DNA of 64,000 bases, taken from the NCBI RefSeq assembly GCF_014196305.1, contig NZ_JACIDJ010000003.1, positions 310,001 to 374,000 on the forward strand. The letters are read 5' to 3'. Below are positions 41,409 through 49,462 of this stretch, in pieces. The translations under genes were made by a program, and so were the position numbers. The notes under the pieces are model-generated. The model did no database searches. It worked only from the letters and a program-made list of their open reading frames with translations, and had not been told where the DNA came from. Source of the stretch: Roseococcus suduntuyensis. Its GTDB lineage: Bacteria > Pseudomonadota > Alphaproteobacteria > Acetobacterales > Acetobacteraceae. How positions within the stretch are numbered: position 1 is the stretch's first letter; each line of letters opens with the position of its first letter.

Positions 41409-41759
41409 ATGAGCAAGATCAACCGCACCGGCAGCAACGACATTCTTTCGAGCGCCGTCGAGTATCACAACTTCGTCTTCTGCGCGGGCATGACCGCCGA
41501 TGACCTGACGCAGGACATCACGGGCCAGACCCGCCAGGTGGTCGCCAAGATCGACGCCATGCTGGAGGCGAACGGCACCGACAACACCCGGCTTCTGCAG
41601 GCGCAGATCTGGCTGAAGGACATCCGCGACCGCGACGCCATGAACAAGGTGTGGGTGGAGTGGCTGGGCAGTGCCGGCCGCCCCGCGCGCGCCTGCGTGG
41701 AAGCGAACATGGCGAGCCCGCGCCATCTGGTCGAGATCATGGTCACGGCCTGCAAGTAA
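41409..41759 (+). CDS. RidA family protein (enamine/imine deaminase type)
   Basis: A 116-residue member of the YjgF/YER057c/UK114 group. The core SSAVEYHNFVFCAGMTADD (about 14-32), TRLLQAQIWLKDI (about 60) and GRPARACVEANMASPRHLVEI (read in parts, about 89-109) fit the family. The arginine in PARACVE is the residue that binds the carboxylate in RidA. The GAGGAAC site lies 9 bp before the ATG. The gene is monocistronic, with a hairpin 15 bp after the stop. Confidence 0.9.
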   Translation: MSKINRTGSNDILSSAVEYHNFVFCAGMTADDLTQDITGQTRQVVAKIDAMLEANGTDNTRLLQAQIWLKDIRDRDAMNKVWVEWLGSAGRPARACVEANMASPRHLVEIMVTACK

Positions 41760-41774
41760 CGAAGCCTTCATCCG

Positions 41775-41799
41775 CCCCGGCTGGCCACTACAGCCGGGG
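41775..41799 (+). terminator. Hairpin after the RidA gene
   Basis: The stem CCCCGGCT / AGCCGGGG (8 bp) with a 9-nt loop begins 15 bp after the stop codon. No U-tract follows, so termination would be weak or factor-aided. Confidence 0.4.
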
Positions 41800-41827
41800 T
41801 GGGTGGGCCCGCCTGGAGCGGGTTTGA

Positions 41828-41853
41828 TTTTGCCTCAACGAATTTAGGCAAAA
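41828..41853. promoter_or_regulatory. Perfect inverted repeat TTTTGCCT-N10-AGGCAAAA
   Basis: It lies at 41828-41835 and 41846-41853 in an AT-rich patch that stands out from the GC-rich surroundings. It sits in the 371-bp gap (41760-42130) between the RidA and CHAP genes. It could be a regulator operator or a weak bidirectional terminator. The rest of the gap holds AT-rich stretches but no gene or RNA that I can support. Confidence 0.5.
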
Positions 41854-41929
41854 ATAAGGCGCGATTGGGGCAGGGATTCCCCAGGACGGCGCGGCTATTC
41901 TACACTTTTTATACTGTGACTTTTTGGCC

Positions 41930-41942
41930 GCAACACTGTTGC
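41930..41942. promoter_or_regulatory. Palindrome GCAAC-ACT-GTTGC upstream of the CHAP gene
   Basis: A perfect 5-bp dyad with a 3-bp centre, about 190 bp before the CHAP gene start and next to an AT-rich stretch (41899-41925) that could hold the promoter. The arms equal those of the stress-promoter dyads (GCAAC/GTTGC), but the spacing is quite different. Confidence 0.4.
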
Positions 41943-42130
41943 ATGATTCTCTGGCGCCGCTTCCCTTAGGACATGCGTCCTTATTTCGCGGCCGATCCAC
42001 CCCCCTATCCGACGAATCACGGCACATTGCGCCATGTATCGGCCAATCGGGTTGCCCCGCGTGCAACCACCGCATACCCGGTTTGCACGCACCGACGATA
42101 TCCGTCGGCCGCGGTCCAGGAGGGATCGGA

Positions 42131-42793
42131 ATGCGCCACGTGGCCGCCATATTCGCGATGAGCCTGGCTCTGAGCTGGGCACCTGATGCCTATGCCGCCC
42201 GCGGCGACGCCCGCACCGAAACCCGCAACCCGACCGCCACCAGCCGCCCCGCGGCCACCCGCCCCGCCCCCGCTCGCACCACCTCGGGCCAGCGTGCCGC
42301 AACCTCCCGTGGCATTTCCTGCGTGCCCTATGCGCGCCAGGTCACCGGCATGGAGATCAGCGGCAATGGCCGCGACTGGTGGCACAATGCCGCCGGGCGC
42401 TATGCCCGCGGCCAGCGGCCGGAGCGTGGCTCGATCCTCTCATTCCCCGCCTCGGGCGGCATGCGGATGGGCCATGTGGCCGTCGTCTCGCGCGTGGTGG
42501 ACACCCGGGTCATCGAGATCGACCACGCGAACTGGGGCGGCCCCGGCATCCGCCGCGGCAGCGTCATGCGCGGCGTGCGCGTGCAGGATGTCTCGCCGGG
42601 CAATGATTGGACCCAGGTGCGCGTCCAGGTCGGCCACAGCGCGGAGGCCTTCGGCCGCGTCTATCCGACGCATGGCTTCATCCACAACCGCCCGGCCGGC
42701 AGCATGGTCGCGCAGGCCTCCGCGCCCGCCGCCCCGGCCCAGCGTGCGCATGCGCCCCTGACGGCGCAGCAGCTCGCCGACGCGCGGCGGTAA
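42131..42793 (+). CDS. Secreted CHAP-domain amidase/endopeptidase
   Basis: A 220-residue exported protein. The signal peptide (MRHVAAIFAMSLALSWAPDAYA) is followed by a Thr/Ala/Pro-rich linker (about 24-62) and a CHAP domain (about 64-175). The domain has the catalytic cysteine in GISCVPYARQVTG, the histidine in MRMGHVAVVSRV and an acidic partner in IEIDHANWGG. CHAP enzymes cut peptidoglycan cross-bridges or stem amides. An Ala-rich C-terminal tail follows. AGGAGGGATCGG precedes the ATG. The frame is open upstream to 41924, but that part lacks family features. Confidence 0.87.
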   Translation: MRHVAAIFAMSLALSWAPDAYAARGDARTETRNPTATSRPAATRPAPARTTSGQRAATSRGISCVPYARQVTGMEISGNGRDWWHNAAGRYARGQRPERGSILSFPASGGMRMGHVAVVSRVVDTRVIEIDHANWGGPGIRRGSVMRGVRVQDVSPGNDWTQVRVQVGHSAEAFGRVYPTHGFIHNRPAGSMVAQASAPAAPAQRAHAPLTAQQLADARR

Positions 42794-42896
42794 CACCGCC
42801 CTTCCCGCCTGAAGTGCATTCCAAAGCGTATTAGGTTCTTCCCAAGCCTGGCTTTGGCTGCCTAACCTTCCTCCCATCAAAGGGAGGAAAACAAAC

Positions 42897-43892
42897 ATGA
42901 ATCGTCGCAGCGTACTCACGCTTGCGGGGGCTTCGGCCCTTGGTGCCGGGACCCTCGCGGCACCCGCCCTCGCCCAGGGCGCTTGGCAGCCCGACCGCCC
43001 CATCCGCGTCATCGTCCCCTTCCCGCCCGGCGGCGCCACCGATGTGTGGGCGCGCCTCGTCACCGAGACGATGGGCGAGATCATGCGCGCCACCTTCGTG
43101 GTGGAAAGCCGATCGGGTGCGGCGGGCATGATCGGCGCCGAGGCCGTGGCCCGCGCCCCGGCCGATGGGCACACGCTGCTCTTCACCATCACCTCGCTCG
43201 TGCAGTCGCCGGTCGTGCTGCGGCAGAACCCCTATGACGCGGTGCGCGACTTCACGCCCATCGGCCAGATGGGCACCACCACGCTGATCTTCATGAGCCG
43301 CGCGGCGCTGGGGCCGCGCAACCTCGCCGAATTCATCACCTTCGCGCAGGAGCGGTCACGGCGCGGCCAGGGGGTGAATCTCGGCTCCTGGGCCGCGGGG
43401 TCCAGCGCGCATGTCTTCGCGCTGGCGCTGAACAACCAGCTCAACCTCGGCATGACGCATGTGGCCTATCGCGGCGAGGCGCCGATGCTCTCGGCCTATC
43501 TGGGGCAGGAGGTGGATTGCGGCATCAACTCGCTGACCACCATGCGCCCGCATATCGAGAGCGGCACCATGGTCCCGCTGGCCGCACTGGGCGATGCGCG
43601 GGCGGGCGGGCTGCCCAATGTGCCCACCTTCGTGGAGCAGGGGCATGACATCGGCCGCGGCTGGAGCGGCTTCGTGGGCATGCTGGCCCCCGCCCGCCTG
43701 CCGGAGCGCGTCCACACCCGCCTGGCCGAGGCCTTCCGCGAGACCATGGCGCGGCCGGCCCTGCAGGCGCGGCTGCGGCAGATGGACACGGACCCGATCT
43801 GGCTCGGGCCCCAGGAGTTCGGCGCGACGATCGAACGCGTTCGCTCACGCTGGATCGAGATCACGTCGGGGATGGATCTACAGATGGGCTGA
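42897..43892 (+). CDS. Bug family tripartite tricarboxylate-type substrate-binding protein
   Basis: A 331-residue periplasmic binding protein with a Tat-like signal (NRRSVLTLAGASALGAGTLA, cleavage after ALAQG). The Bug core follows: WQPDRPIRVIVPFPPGGATD (about 29-48), VVESRSGAAGMIGAE (about 69) and THVAYRGEAPMLSAYLGQEV (about 182). No permease genes adjoin, so it is an orphan, as is the other copy at 25224. The two share only family-level similarity. AAAGGGAGGAAAACAAAC precedes the ATG. The ligand is unknown. Confidence 0.9.
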   Translation: MNRRSVLTLAGASALGAGTLAAPALAQGAWQPDRPIRVIVPFPPGGATDVWARLVTETMGEIMRATFVVESRSGAAGMIGAEAVARAPADGHTLLFTITSLVQSPVVLRQNPYDAVRDFTPIGQMGTTTLIFMSRAALGPRNLAEFITFAQERSRRGQGVNLGSWAAGSSAHVFALALNNQLNLGMTHVAYRGEAPMLSAYLGQEVDCGINSLTTMRPHIESGTMVPLAALGDARAGGLPNVPTFVEQGHDIGRGWSGFVGMLAPARLPERVHTRLAEAFRETMARPALQARLRQMDTDPIWLGPQEFGATIERVRSRWIEITSGMDLQMG

Positions 43893-43969
43893 CGCCCATC
43901 CCCACGAAACCGCTTCGCGCTTTCGCGGGGGCCCCGGTTTGGTGTTGATCCTGACGGGGATTCTCCGTT

Positions 43970-43988
43970 GGCGCGGCGAAGCCGCGCC
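43970..43988. terminator. Hairpin between convergent genes
   Basis: A perfect 8-bp stem GGCGCGGC / GCCGCGCC with a GAA loop lies in the 150-bp gap between the Bug protein gene and the convergent HdrB-like gene. No U-run is present. It probably separates the two units. Confidence 0.4.
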
Positions 43989-44042
43989 GCCGATCGGGGC
44001 TTTCCGGGGATCGGGGACACGGCCCTCGGCCCCAGCTCTGGG

Positions 44043-44879
44043 TCAGAGCGGGCGGGGGCGTTCCAGTTCGGGCAGCACCAGCTTGCGCACGGCCACCTCG
44101 CCCGCCTCGGCCACGCGGTCTGGGCCGATGGCGGCCAGCTTGTCCTCGGCGTTGCGCCAGGTCTTGTAGTCGTCGGCGTAGTCCCAGCCCATGCCCTCGG
44201 CCAGCAGATGGACCCAGTTCAGCACGCGCACACCGTGGTCGCGCTCCAGCCCCACCATCTCGCGGTGGCAGGAGTGGAAGATGGTCACCAGCGTGTCCGC
44301 CCCCGAGTCCCGCACCGCATCCAGCGTGGCACGCAGATGGTCCGGCAGGGCGCCGGGCACGTTCGCCAGCCCGAAGCACATGTAGGAGGCGCCGCGCAGG
44401 GGGTGATCCACATGCTCCGCCCCCGGGATCATCGAAAGCAGCCCGGGAATGATGTCGTTCACCGGCACCTGGTTGTGGAAGCCCACATGCCGGTCCACCA
44501 GAAAGCGCGTCTTCACGGGGTGCGTCAGCAGGGGTGCCAGGGCCTCGCGCCGCTCCCACAGCGCCTCGCAGAGGTGGCGGCTGTCGAAGTCCTGCGCCTT
44601 GGACTGCCCCATGAAGTCGTCCAGATTCATGTGGCAGGACGGGCACCAGGTGATGACGCGGTTGGCGCCACTCGCCGAGAACTTGTCCATGGTGCGGTCG
44701 GCCATGCCCTCCGCGATGCGCGGCGTGCTCTCCTTGGGGCTGCCGCAGCAGGCGCCCGGCCCGCCGACCGGCGCGGCGCCCACGCCCACCGCTTCGAGCA
44801 GGCGCTGGCTCAGGCGAATGATCTCGCCATGGCGCGTCATGTTGCAGCCATACCAGAAGAGGTTTTCGGTCACAGCCAT
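44043..44879 (-). CDS. HdrB/GlcF-like CCG-domain iron-sulfur protein
   Basis: A 278-residue protein with two cysteine-rich CCG domains. The first is around WYGCNMTRHGE (about 11) and ACCGSPKES (about 46), with CPSCHMNLDDF near 82. The second is around FGLANVPGA and FHSCHREMVGLE. Such subunits bind a non-cubane or 4Fe-4S cluster and pass electrons in heterodisulfide-reductase-like or glycolate-oxidase-like complexes. Its start overlaps the 4Fe-4S partner gene by 10 bp. The electron donor is probably one of the upstream oxidative or eliminating enzymes, but no flavoprotein is in the cluster. Confidence 0.8.
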   Translation of the reverse strand: MAVTENLFWYGCNMTRHGEIIRLSQRLLEAVGVGAAPVGGPGACCGSPKESTPRIAEGMADRTMDKFSASGANRVITWCPSCHMNLDDFMGQSKAQDFDSRHLCEALWERREALAPLLTHPVKTRFLVDRHVGFHNQVPVNDIIPGLLSMIPGAEHVDHPLRGASYMCFGLANVPGALPDHLRATLDAVRDSGADTLVTIFHSCHREMVGLERDHGVRVLNWVHLLAEGMGWDYADDYKTWRNAEDKLAAIGPDRVAEAGEVAVRKLVLPELERPRPL

Positions 44880-45280
44880 TGCTTCTGCTCCTCCTCGGTG
44901 AAGCCCAGGCGCGCGAAGACCTTCACGCGCGACATGGTCTCGCTGGCATCGCGCTTGGCCAGCGCGCCGGTCTCGTTCGCCCGCCATTTGGCGAGGCGCA
45001 GCATCAGCATGGGGTTCACCCCGTGCGGGCAGGCGGCGTTGCAACTGCCCGTGCGCGTGCAGGCGGCGATCCAGGCCAGCGCGGCCGGGTCGCTCGGGCC
45101 GCCCGTCAGCGCGTCCAGCACGCCGCGCACCAGATCGGGTGCCGCGGCGCCCGCGGCGGCCGGCGCATAGGGCAGCATGGGGCAGGCTTCGGCGCAGGCG
45201 CCGCAGCGCGTGCAGGCGTCCAGCATCCGCGCCGTCTCGCTGGCGCGCAGCGCCGACCAGTCCTCGTGGCGGGCTACCAT
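44870..45280 (-). CDS. HdrC-like 4Fe-4S dicluster protein
   Basis: A 136-residue ferredoxin-type subunit with two cluster motifs, CTRCGACAEACP (about 23-34) and CTRTGSCNAACPHG (about 74-87). In the second motif one Cys of the usual CxxCxxCxxxCP is replaced by Thr-Gly spacing. The start MVARHED at 45280 overlaps the stop of the upstream PLP enzyme gene (ATGGTAG), showing tight coupling. It forms a two-subunit electron carrier with the HdrB-like protein. The longer start at 45298 is less likely. Confidence 0.8.
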   Translation of the reverse strand: MVARHEDWSALRASETARMLDACTRCGACAEACPMLPYAPAAAGAAAPDLVRGVLDALTGGPSDPAALAWIAACTRTGSCNAACPHGVNPMLMLRLAKWRANETGALAKRDASETMSRVKVFARLGFTEEEQKQWL

Positions 45281-46359
45281 CCGTTGACGCGGTCCCATGT
45301 GGCGATCACCTCGCGTGATCCGTCCACGACATGATAGCGCTCATAGGCCGCCGCCGTCAGGCAGGAATGGTTGGGGGCCACGCGCAGCTTCGTGCCCACG
45401 GGCAGGTCCGGCATGGGCGTCGCCTCGCCATGCTCCTGGTGGACGCGGGCGATGATGGCCTCGCCATGCGCGCGGTGGCCATCCACATCGAGCACCAGGC
45501 CGAAGCCATAGTCGCGCGGGGCCTTTTCCGTGCTGCGGTCCTTCGACAGCGCCAGCGCGCCCGCGTCCAGCAGCAGCGCGCCGCGCGCCGGCTTGCGGCC
45601 GATGACGCTGGTCAGCACCGTCACCGCGATGTCCTGCTCGGGATGGGTGCCGAGCTGCGCCTGGAACAGGTCGCCGAACATATAGACCCCGGCGCGCACC
45701 TCGGTGATGCCGGCCAGCGACTTCGCGTGCAGCGCGGTGGGCGACGAACCCAGGCTCACGATGTCCACCGTGAGGCCCGCCTCGCGCAGGGCCTGCGCGG
45801 CCCCGGCCGCACCCGCACGTTCCTGTTCGGCGATGGCCTCCATCTCGGCGGGGCTGCGCCCGCCATAGGAATGGCCCGCATGGGTGAAGATGCCGGCCAG
45901 GCGCGAACCCAGCGCGCGCGCCACGGGCAGCGCCTCGGCGGGTGCCACGCCGCCCCTGCCCTCGCCCACATCCACCTCGACCAGGGCGCGGATCGGGCCC
46001 GGATGCGCGGCGATGGCGGCGGCGGCCTCGGCATCATCGGTGATGACCTTCACATCGGCGCCGGCCGCGTTGAGGGCCGCCACCGCATCCAGCTTCTGCG
46101 GCGTGATGCCGACGGCATAGATCTGGTCGCGCCAGCCGGCCTCCGCGAAATACCGTGCCTCGGCCAGCGTGCTGACGGTGATGGGGCCGTGGCTGGGCGC
46201 GGCCAGCGCCGCCACCTCGCGCGACTTCGCGGTCTTGAGGTGCGGGCGCAGCACCACGCCGGGGTGGCGGGCCATGGCACGCTCCATCAGCGCCAGGTTG
46301 CGCTTCAGCACGCCCAGGTCGAGCACCAGGCAGGGGGTGGGCAGGTCATCGAGGGTCAT
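45274..46359 (-). CDS. DSD1-family PLP enzyme (D-threonine aldolase / D-3-hydroxyaspartate dehydratase type)
   Basis: A 361-residue enzyme with an alanine-racemase-like N-terminal barrel. The PLP lysine lies in VLRPHLKTAKSREVA (about 36-50), and GIFTHAGHSYGG (about 155) and LGSSPTALH (about 203) follow. A C-terminal domain has the metal-binding VAPNHSCLTAA (about 327). This set defines D-threonine aldolases and D-serine or D-hydroxyaspartate dehydratases, which act on D-amino acids. A small secreted protein gene lies 1 bp upstream and the iron-sulfur pair downstream, all overlapping or abutting. The exact substrate is open. Confidence 0.87.
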   Translation of the reverse strand: MTLDDLPTPCLVLDLGVLKRNLALMERAMARHPGVVLRPHLKTAKSREVAALAAPSHGPITVSTLAEARYFAEAGWRDQIYAVGITPQKLDAVAALNAAGADVKVITDDAEAAAAIAAHPGPIRALVEVDVGEGRGGVAPAEALPVARALGSRLAGIFTHAGHSYGGRSPAEMEAIAEQERAGAAGAAQALREAGLTVDIVSLGSSPTALHAKSLAGITEVRAGVYMFGDLFQAQLGTHPEQDIAVTVLTSVIGRKPARGALLLDAGALALSKDRSTEKAPRDYGFGLVLDVDGHRAHGEAIIARVHQEHGEATPMPDLPVGTKLRVAPNHSCLTAAAYERYHVVDGSREVIATWDRVNGW

Positions 46360-46360
46360 G

Positions 46361-46807
46361 TCAGCGCAACCTCAGCACGGCGATTTCGAGGGCGTAGTTT
46401 CCTGCCCCGGGCGGGCGGTCCAGCAGCATTTCCACCTCCGCCCCCGGCAAGGTCCAGATGATGCCGTGCTGCGCGGGCACGCGGGTTTCGCGCAACAGGA
46501 TGGCCTCGGGCAGGCAATCGGGAATGGCGCGGCGCAGCTGGCGGTAGAGGCGCGGCGCCTGGGCGCGGGTTTCCTCATGCTCGGCGAGCGTCGCGTGGAA
46601 GCTCGCAGCATGTTCCCGCCCGGGCGCGTAGTCGGTCTGGCGCAGGCTGCGCAGGGCGCCGGGAAAGACCACATCGCCCTCGGGGATGTCCCGGAAATCG
46701 CCGGGCGCCGCGGCCACGACCCGGCGCAGGGCCTCGCAGAAGGCATCCTCCGCCCAGGCCGGGGCGGCGGCCAGCAGCAAGGCTGTGAAAAGGACCCTCA
46801 GCGCCAC
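46361..46807 (-). CDS. Secreted protein of unknown function
   Basis: A 148-residue protein with a signal peptide (LRVLFTALLLAAAPAWA) and a mature part with two cysteines (DAFCEALRRVVAAAPGDF and IPDCLPEAILL) that may form a disulfide. No known domain is recognised. The GTG at 46807 overlaps the M81 gene stop by 10 bp and starts the signal peptide directly. It ends 1 bp before the D-threonine-aldolase-like gene. It is thus embedded in a catabolic operon, perhaps as a periplasmic accessory. Confidence 0.68.
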   Translation of the reverse strand: MALRVLFTALLLAAAPAWAEDAFCEALRRVVAAAPGDFRDIPEGDVVFPGALRSLRQTDYAPGREHAASFHATLAEHEETRAQAPRLYRQLRRAIPDCLPEAILLRETRVPAQHGIIWTLPGAEVEMLLDRPPGAGNYALEIAVLRLR

Positions 46808-48294
46808 GCGCTCTCCTCGTCGAGCGGCAGGACGGGGCGGGGCAGCCTGGTCCACTCAAAACGCGAGAGGATGGGCGAGGTGAGGCCCGGCGCATCCACC
46901 TCCACGATCCGCGCATGGTCGAAGAACTCGTCGAAGCCGCCGCGGAAATGCCCGCGCGACTTCACCACGACGGCACGCGCGGCCGCGAGGTCAATGCCCA
47001 GGTGCTCCAGGAAGGCCGGGTCCGCGCATTGGGTGCGGCCCTCGATCACCACCACCTCGATGCCGCCCAGGCGCAGCCGCGCCGTGGCGCCGAGGCGCAT
47101 GGCGGTGCCCTTGAAGATGCCGCGCCGCCCCGTGACCTTGCCATCGGAAAGCGCCACCACCTCGGCCTCCGCCGCGAAGGGGCGGGAGAAGGGGTCCTGG
47201 CCGGAATCGCGGTTGAAGCGGGCCTCGAAGCGGGCGCCGACACCCTTGGCATGGGCCTCGCGCGCCAATTCGGGGTCATGGATCACGCCGAAGACCGCGC
47301 CCTCGACACCCGCGCGATGGAAGGCCTCCAGCAGCCACATGGTGTTGCCGCGCCCGCCGCCGCCGGGGTTGTCGGCCACATCGGCGAAGGCGAGCGGCAC
47401 GTCGGTGGTGAGTGCCCGTTGCGTCGCCTCCTCGATGGGCGTCAGCGCGGCCACGAAACGCGCGCGGCGCGCCCAAAGCGCCTCGGCCAGTTCATCGGCC
47501 AGCGCATCGGCGGCGCCCTGGTGGGTGGCGGTGACGATGGCGCACATGCCGTTGAAGGGCGTGTCGCTATAGGCGAAGCCCGCCATGACCGAGACGTTCA
47601 CGATGCGCGGATCGGCCGCCCGACGCTCCTGGCCGAGGTTGATCACCTCCGCATAGGGCCCGGCCGCCGTCAGCAGCGAGACGGTGGGCGGCACGATGGG
47701 CAGGCGGCGATGGGCGCGCACGAAACGCTCCCCCGCCATCAGCCGGCGCAGCAGTTGCGCGGATTCGGCGCCGCGCTCGCGCATGTCCAGGTGAGGGTTG
47801 GTGAGATACCCCACGAAGGCATCGTTCAGCGCCACATTGGCGTCGCTGACATTCACGTGCAGGTCGTAGCTGCACACGAGCGGCACTTCGCCCAGCTCGG
47901 CGCGGATCAGCGCCTGGATGGCGCCTTCGGGGTCGTCCAGCACCGTGGTGAGGCCGGCGCCATGCATCACGCAATAGACGCCATCCACCCGGCCACGCAG
48001 CAGGCGCAGGCCCTCGCGCCACTCATCCATCAGGCGCTGGAAGAAGGCGTGGTCCACAGGCCCGTTGGGCTCGGTCATGGCCAGCAGCAAGGGGTGGGGC
48101 TGCCAGGGGCCGGCGGCGTCCATGTCGGCGATGAAGCCCGGCATCTCGCCCAGCGCGCGGGGGGCGGGGCTGCGGGAATCCTCCAGGATGGCCGGGCCGC
48201 GCAGCAGGCAGCGCGCGGCGAAGTCGGCCTCCATCGCCACGGGGGCGAAGCGGTTGCACTCGATGGAAAAGCCCAGGAGGGCCACGCGTTTCAT
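46798..48294 (-). CDS. M81 family metallopeptidase (MlrC-like)
   Basis: A 498-residue protein of the M81 family, named from MlrC of microcystin-degrading sphingomonads. ALLGFSIECNRFAP starts the family fold, metal-binding candidates lie in CVMHGAGLTT (about 107) and CSYDLHVNVSDAN (about 139), and VADNPGGGGRGNTMWLLEA (about 306-324) is a strong family block. Most members outside microcystin degraders probably cleave small peptides or amides. It starts within the stop of the threonine-synthase-like gene (TGATG) and overlaps the next gene. Confidence 0.88.
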   Translation of the reverse strand: MKRVALLGFSIECNRFAPVAMEADFAARCLLRGPAILEDSRSPAPRALGEMPGFIADMDAAGPWQPHPLLLAMTEPNGPVDHAFFQRLMDEWREGLRLLRGRVDGVYCVMHGAGLTTVLDDPEGAIQALIRAELGEVPLVCSYDLHVNVSDANVALNDAFVGYLTNPHLDMRERGAESAQLLRRLMAGERFVRAHRRLPIVPPTVSLLTAAGPYAEVINLGQERRAADPRIVNVSVMAGFAYSDTPFNGMCAIVTATHQGAADALADELAEALWARRARFVAALTPIEEATQRALTTDVPLAFADVADNPGGGGRGNTMWLLEAFHRAGVEGAVFGVIHDPELAREAHAKGVGARFEARFNRDSGQDPFSRPFAAEAEVVALSDGKVTGRRGIFKGTAMRLGATARLRLGGIEVVVIEGRTQCADPAFLEHLGIDLAAARAVVVKSRGHFRGGFDEFFDHARIVEVDAPGLTSPILSRFEWTRLPRPVLPLDEESAWR

Positions 48295-49412
48295 CAGATC
48301 TCGACCCCCAGCATCTCGGCGTAGCGCGGCGTGGCCTTCAGCCCGGTGCCGGTCAGGACCACCACCGTGCTTTCGCCCGGCGCGATCTGGCCTGACGCCA
48401 GCAGCCGCGCGAATCCCGCGGCGGCCTGCGCGCAGGTGGGTTCCACATAGATGCCGCGGCGGGCCAGCATCAAGGAGGCGTCGGCGATCTCGCCCTCCTC
48501 CAGCAATACCGCACCCCCGCCCGACTGGTGCAATGCCGCCACGCATTCGGGCAGGCGCAGCGGCTGGGCGATGGCGGTGCCCTCCGCGATGGTGGGGCGC
48601 GCCGCCTCGGCGGGCAGGCCGAGGGCCGCGCGCGCGATGGGCCCGCAATGCGCCGGCTGGGCGGCGAAGAGACGCGGCAGGCGTTCGATCTGCCCCGCCC
48701 GCAGCAATTCCGAGAAGCCGATATACAGCCCCAGCACGTTCGACCCCGCCCCGCAGGGGATGATCACGTTGTCCGGCGCCACGAAGCCCAGATCCTCCCA
48801 CAGCTCATAGGCCAGCGTCTTGGTGCCTTGCAGGAAGAAGGGGTGCCAGTTGTGGCTGGCGTAGAAGATGCGCTCGGCCTCGCGCTCGGCCGCTTCCGCG
48901 CAATCCTGCCGGCTGCCGGGCACGAGGGTGATGGCGGCGCCGGCCGCCCGGCTCTGCACCGTCTTGGCGGGCGAGGTGCTGGCGGGGACGAAGATGGTGG
49001 CCGCCATGCCGCCCGCCGCCGCATAGGCGCTGACGGCCGCCCCGCCATTGCCCGAGCTGTCCTCCAGCACGGCGGTGATGCCCTGTTCGCGCAGCAGGGA
49101 GAGCATCACCGAGGCCCCGCGGTCCTTGAAGCTGCCCGTCGGCATGAACCATTCGCATTTCAGCAGGGCCGTGCCGGCGGGAAGCGCCATCTCGATCAGC
49201 GGCGTGCAGCCTTCGCCCAGGGTGATGGGGGCGCGCGGCAGGAAGGGGAAGGCGGCGGCGTAGCGCCAGATGCTCCGCACCCCCGTCGCGATGTCGTCGC
49301 GCCCGATGCCGGGCAGGTCGGTGAGCAGCAGGGGCGCCCTGCCCTCGCCGCACCAGCGGGGGGTTTCGAGGGGATAGGCCGTGCCGGTGCGGGGGTCGAG
49401 ATACTGGGTCAT
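48294..49412 (-). CDS. Threonine-synthase-like PLP lyase
   Basis: A 372-residue fold-type II PLP enzyme. The Schiff-base lysine lies in PTGSFKDRGAS (about 95-105), the phosphate loop in EDSSGNGGAAVSAYAAAGG (about 119-137), and TGTGLKATPRYAE closes the protein. Full-length threonine synthases are longer and usually sit with hom and thrB. Here it leads an operon with an M81 peptidase and a D-amino-acid enzyme, so a catabolic lyase (for example of hydroxy- or diamino acids) is as likely as threonine synthesis. The start MTQYLDPRTG at 49412 is the family start. Confidence 0.82.
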   Translation of the reverse strand: MTQYLDPRTGTAYPLETPRWCGEGRAPLLLTDLPGIGRDDIATGVRSIWRYAAAFPFLPRAPITLGEGCTPLIEMALPAGTALLKCEWFMPTGSFKDRGASVMLSLLREQGITAVLEDSSGNGGAAVSAYAAAGGMAATIFVPASTSPAKTVQSRAAGAAITLVPGSRQDCAEAAEREAERIFYASHNWHPFFLQGTKTLAYELWEDLGFVAPDNVIIPCGAGSNVLGLYIGFSELLRAGQIERLPRLFAAQPAHCGPIARAALGLPAEAARPTIAEGTAIAQPLRLPECVAALHQSGGGAVLLEEGEIADASLMLARRGIYVEPTCAQAAAGFARLLASGQIAPGESTVVVLTGTGLKATPRYAEMLGVEI

Positions 49413-49462
49413 GCGGGGCGGGAGGGTTGCGCGGCGAGGCACTTCGGGCAAGCCTCGCGCCC

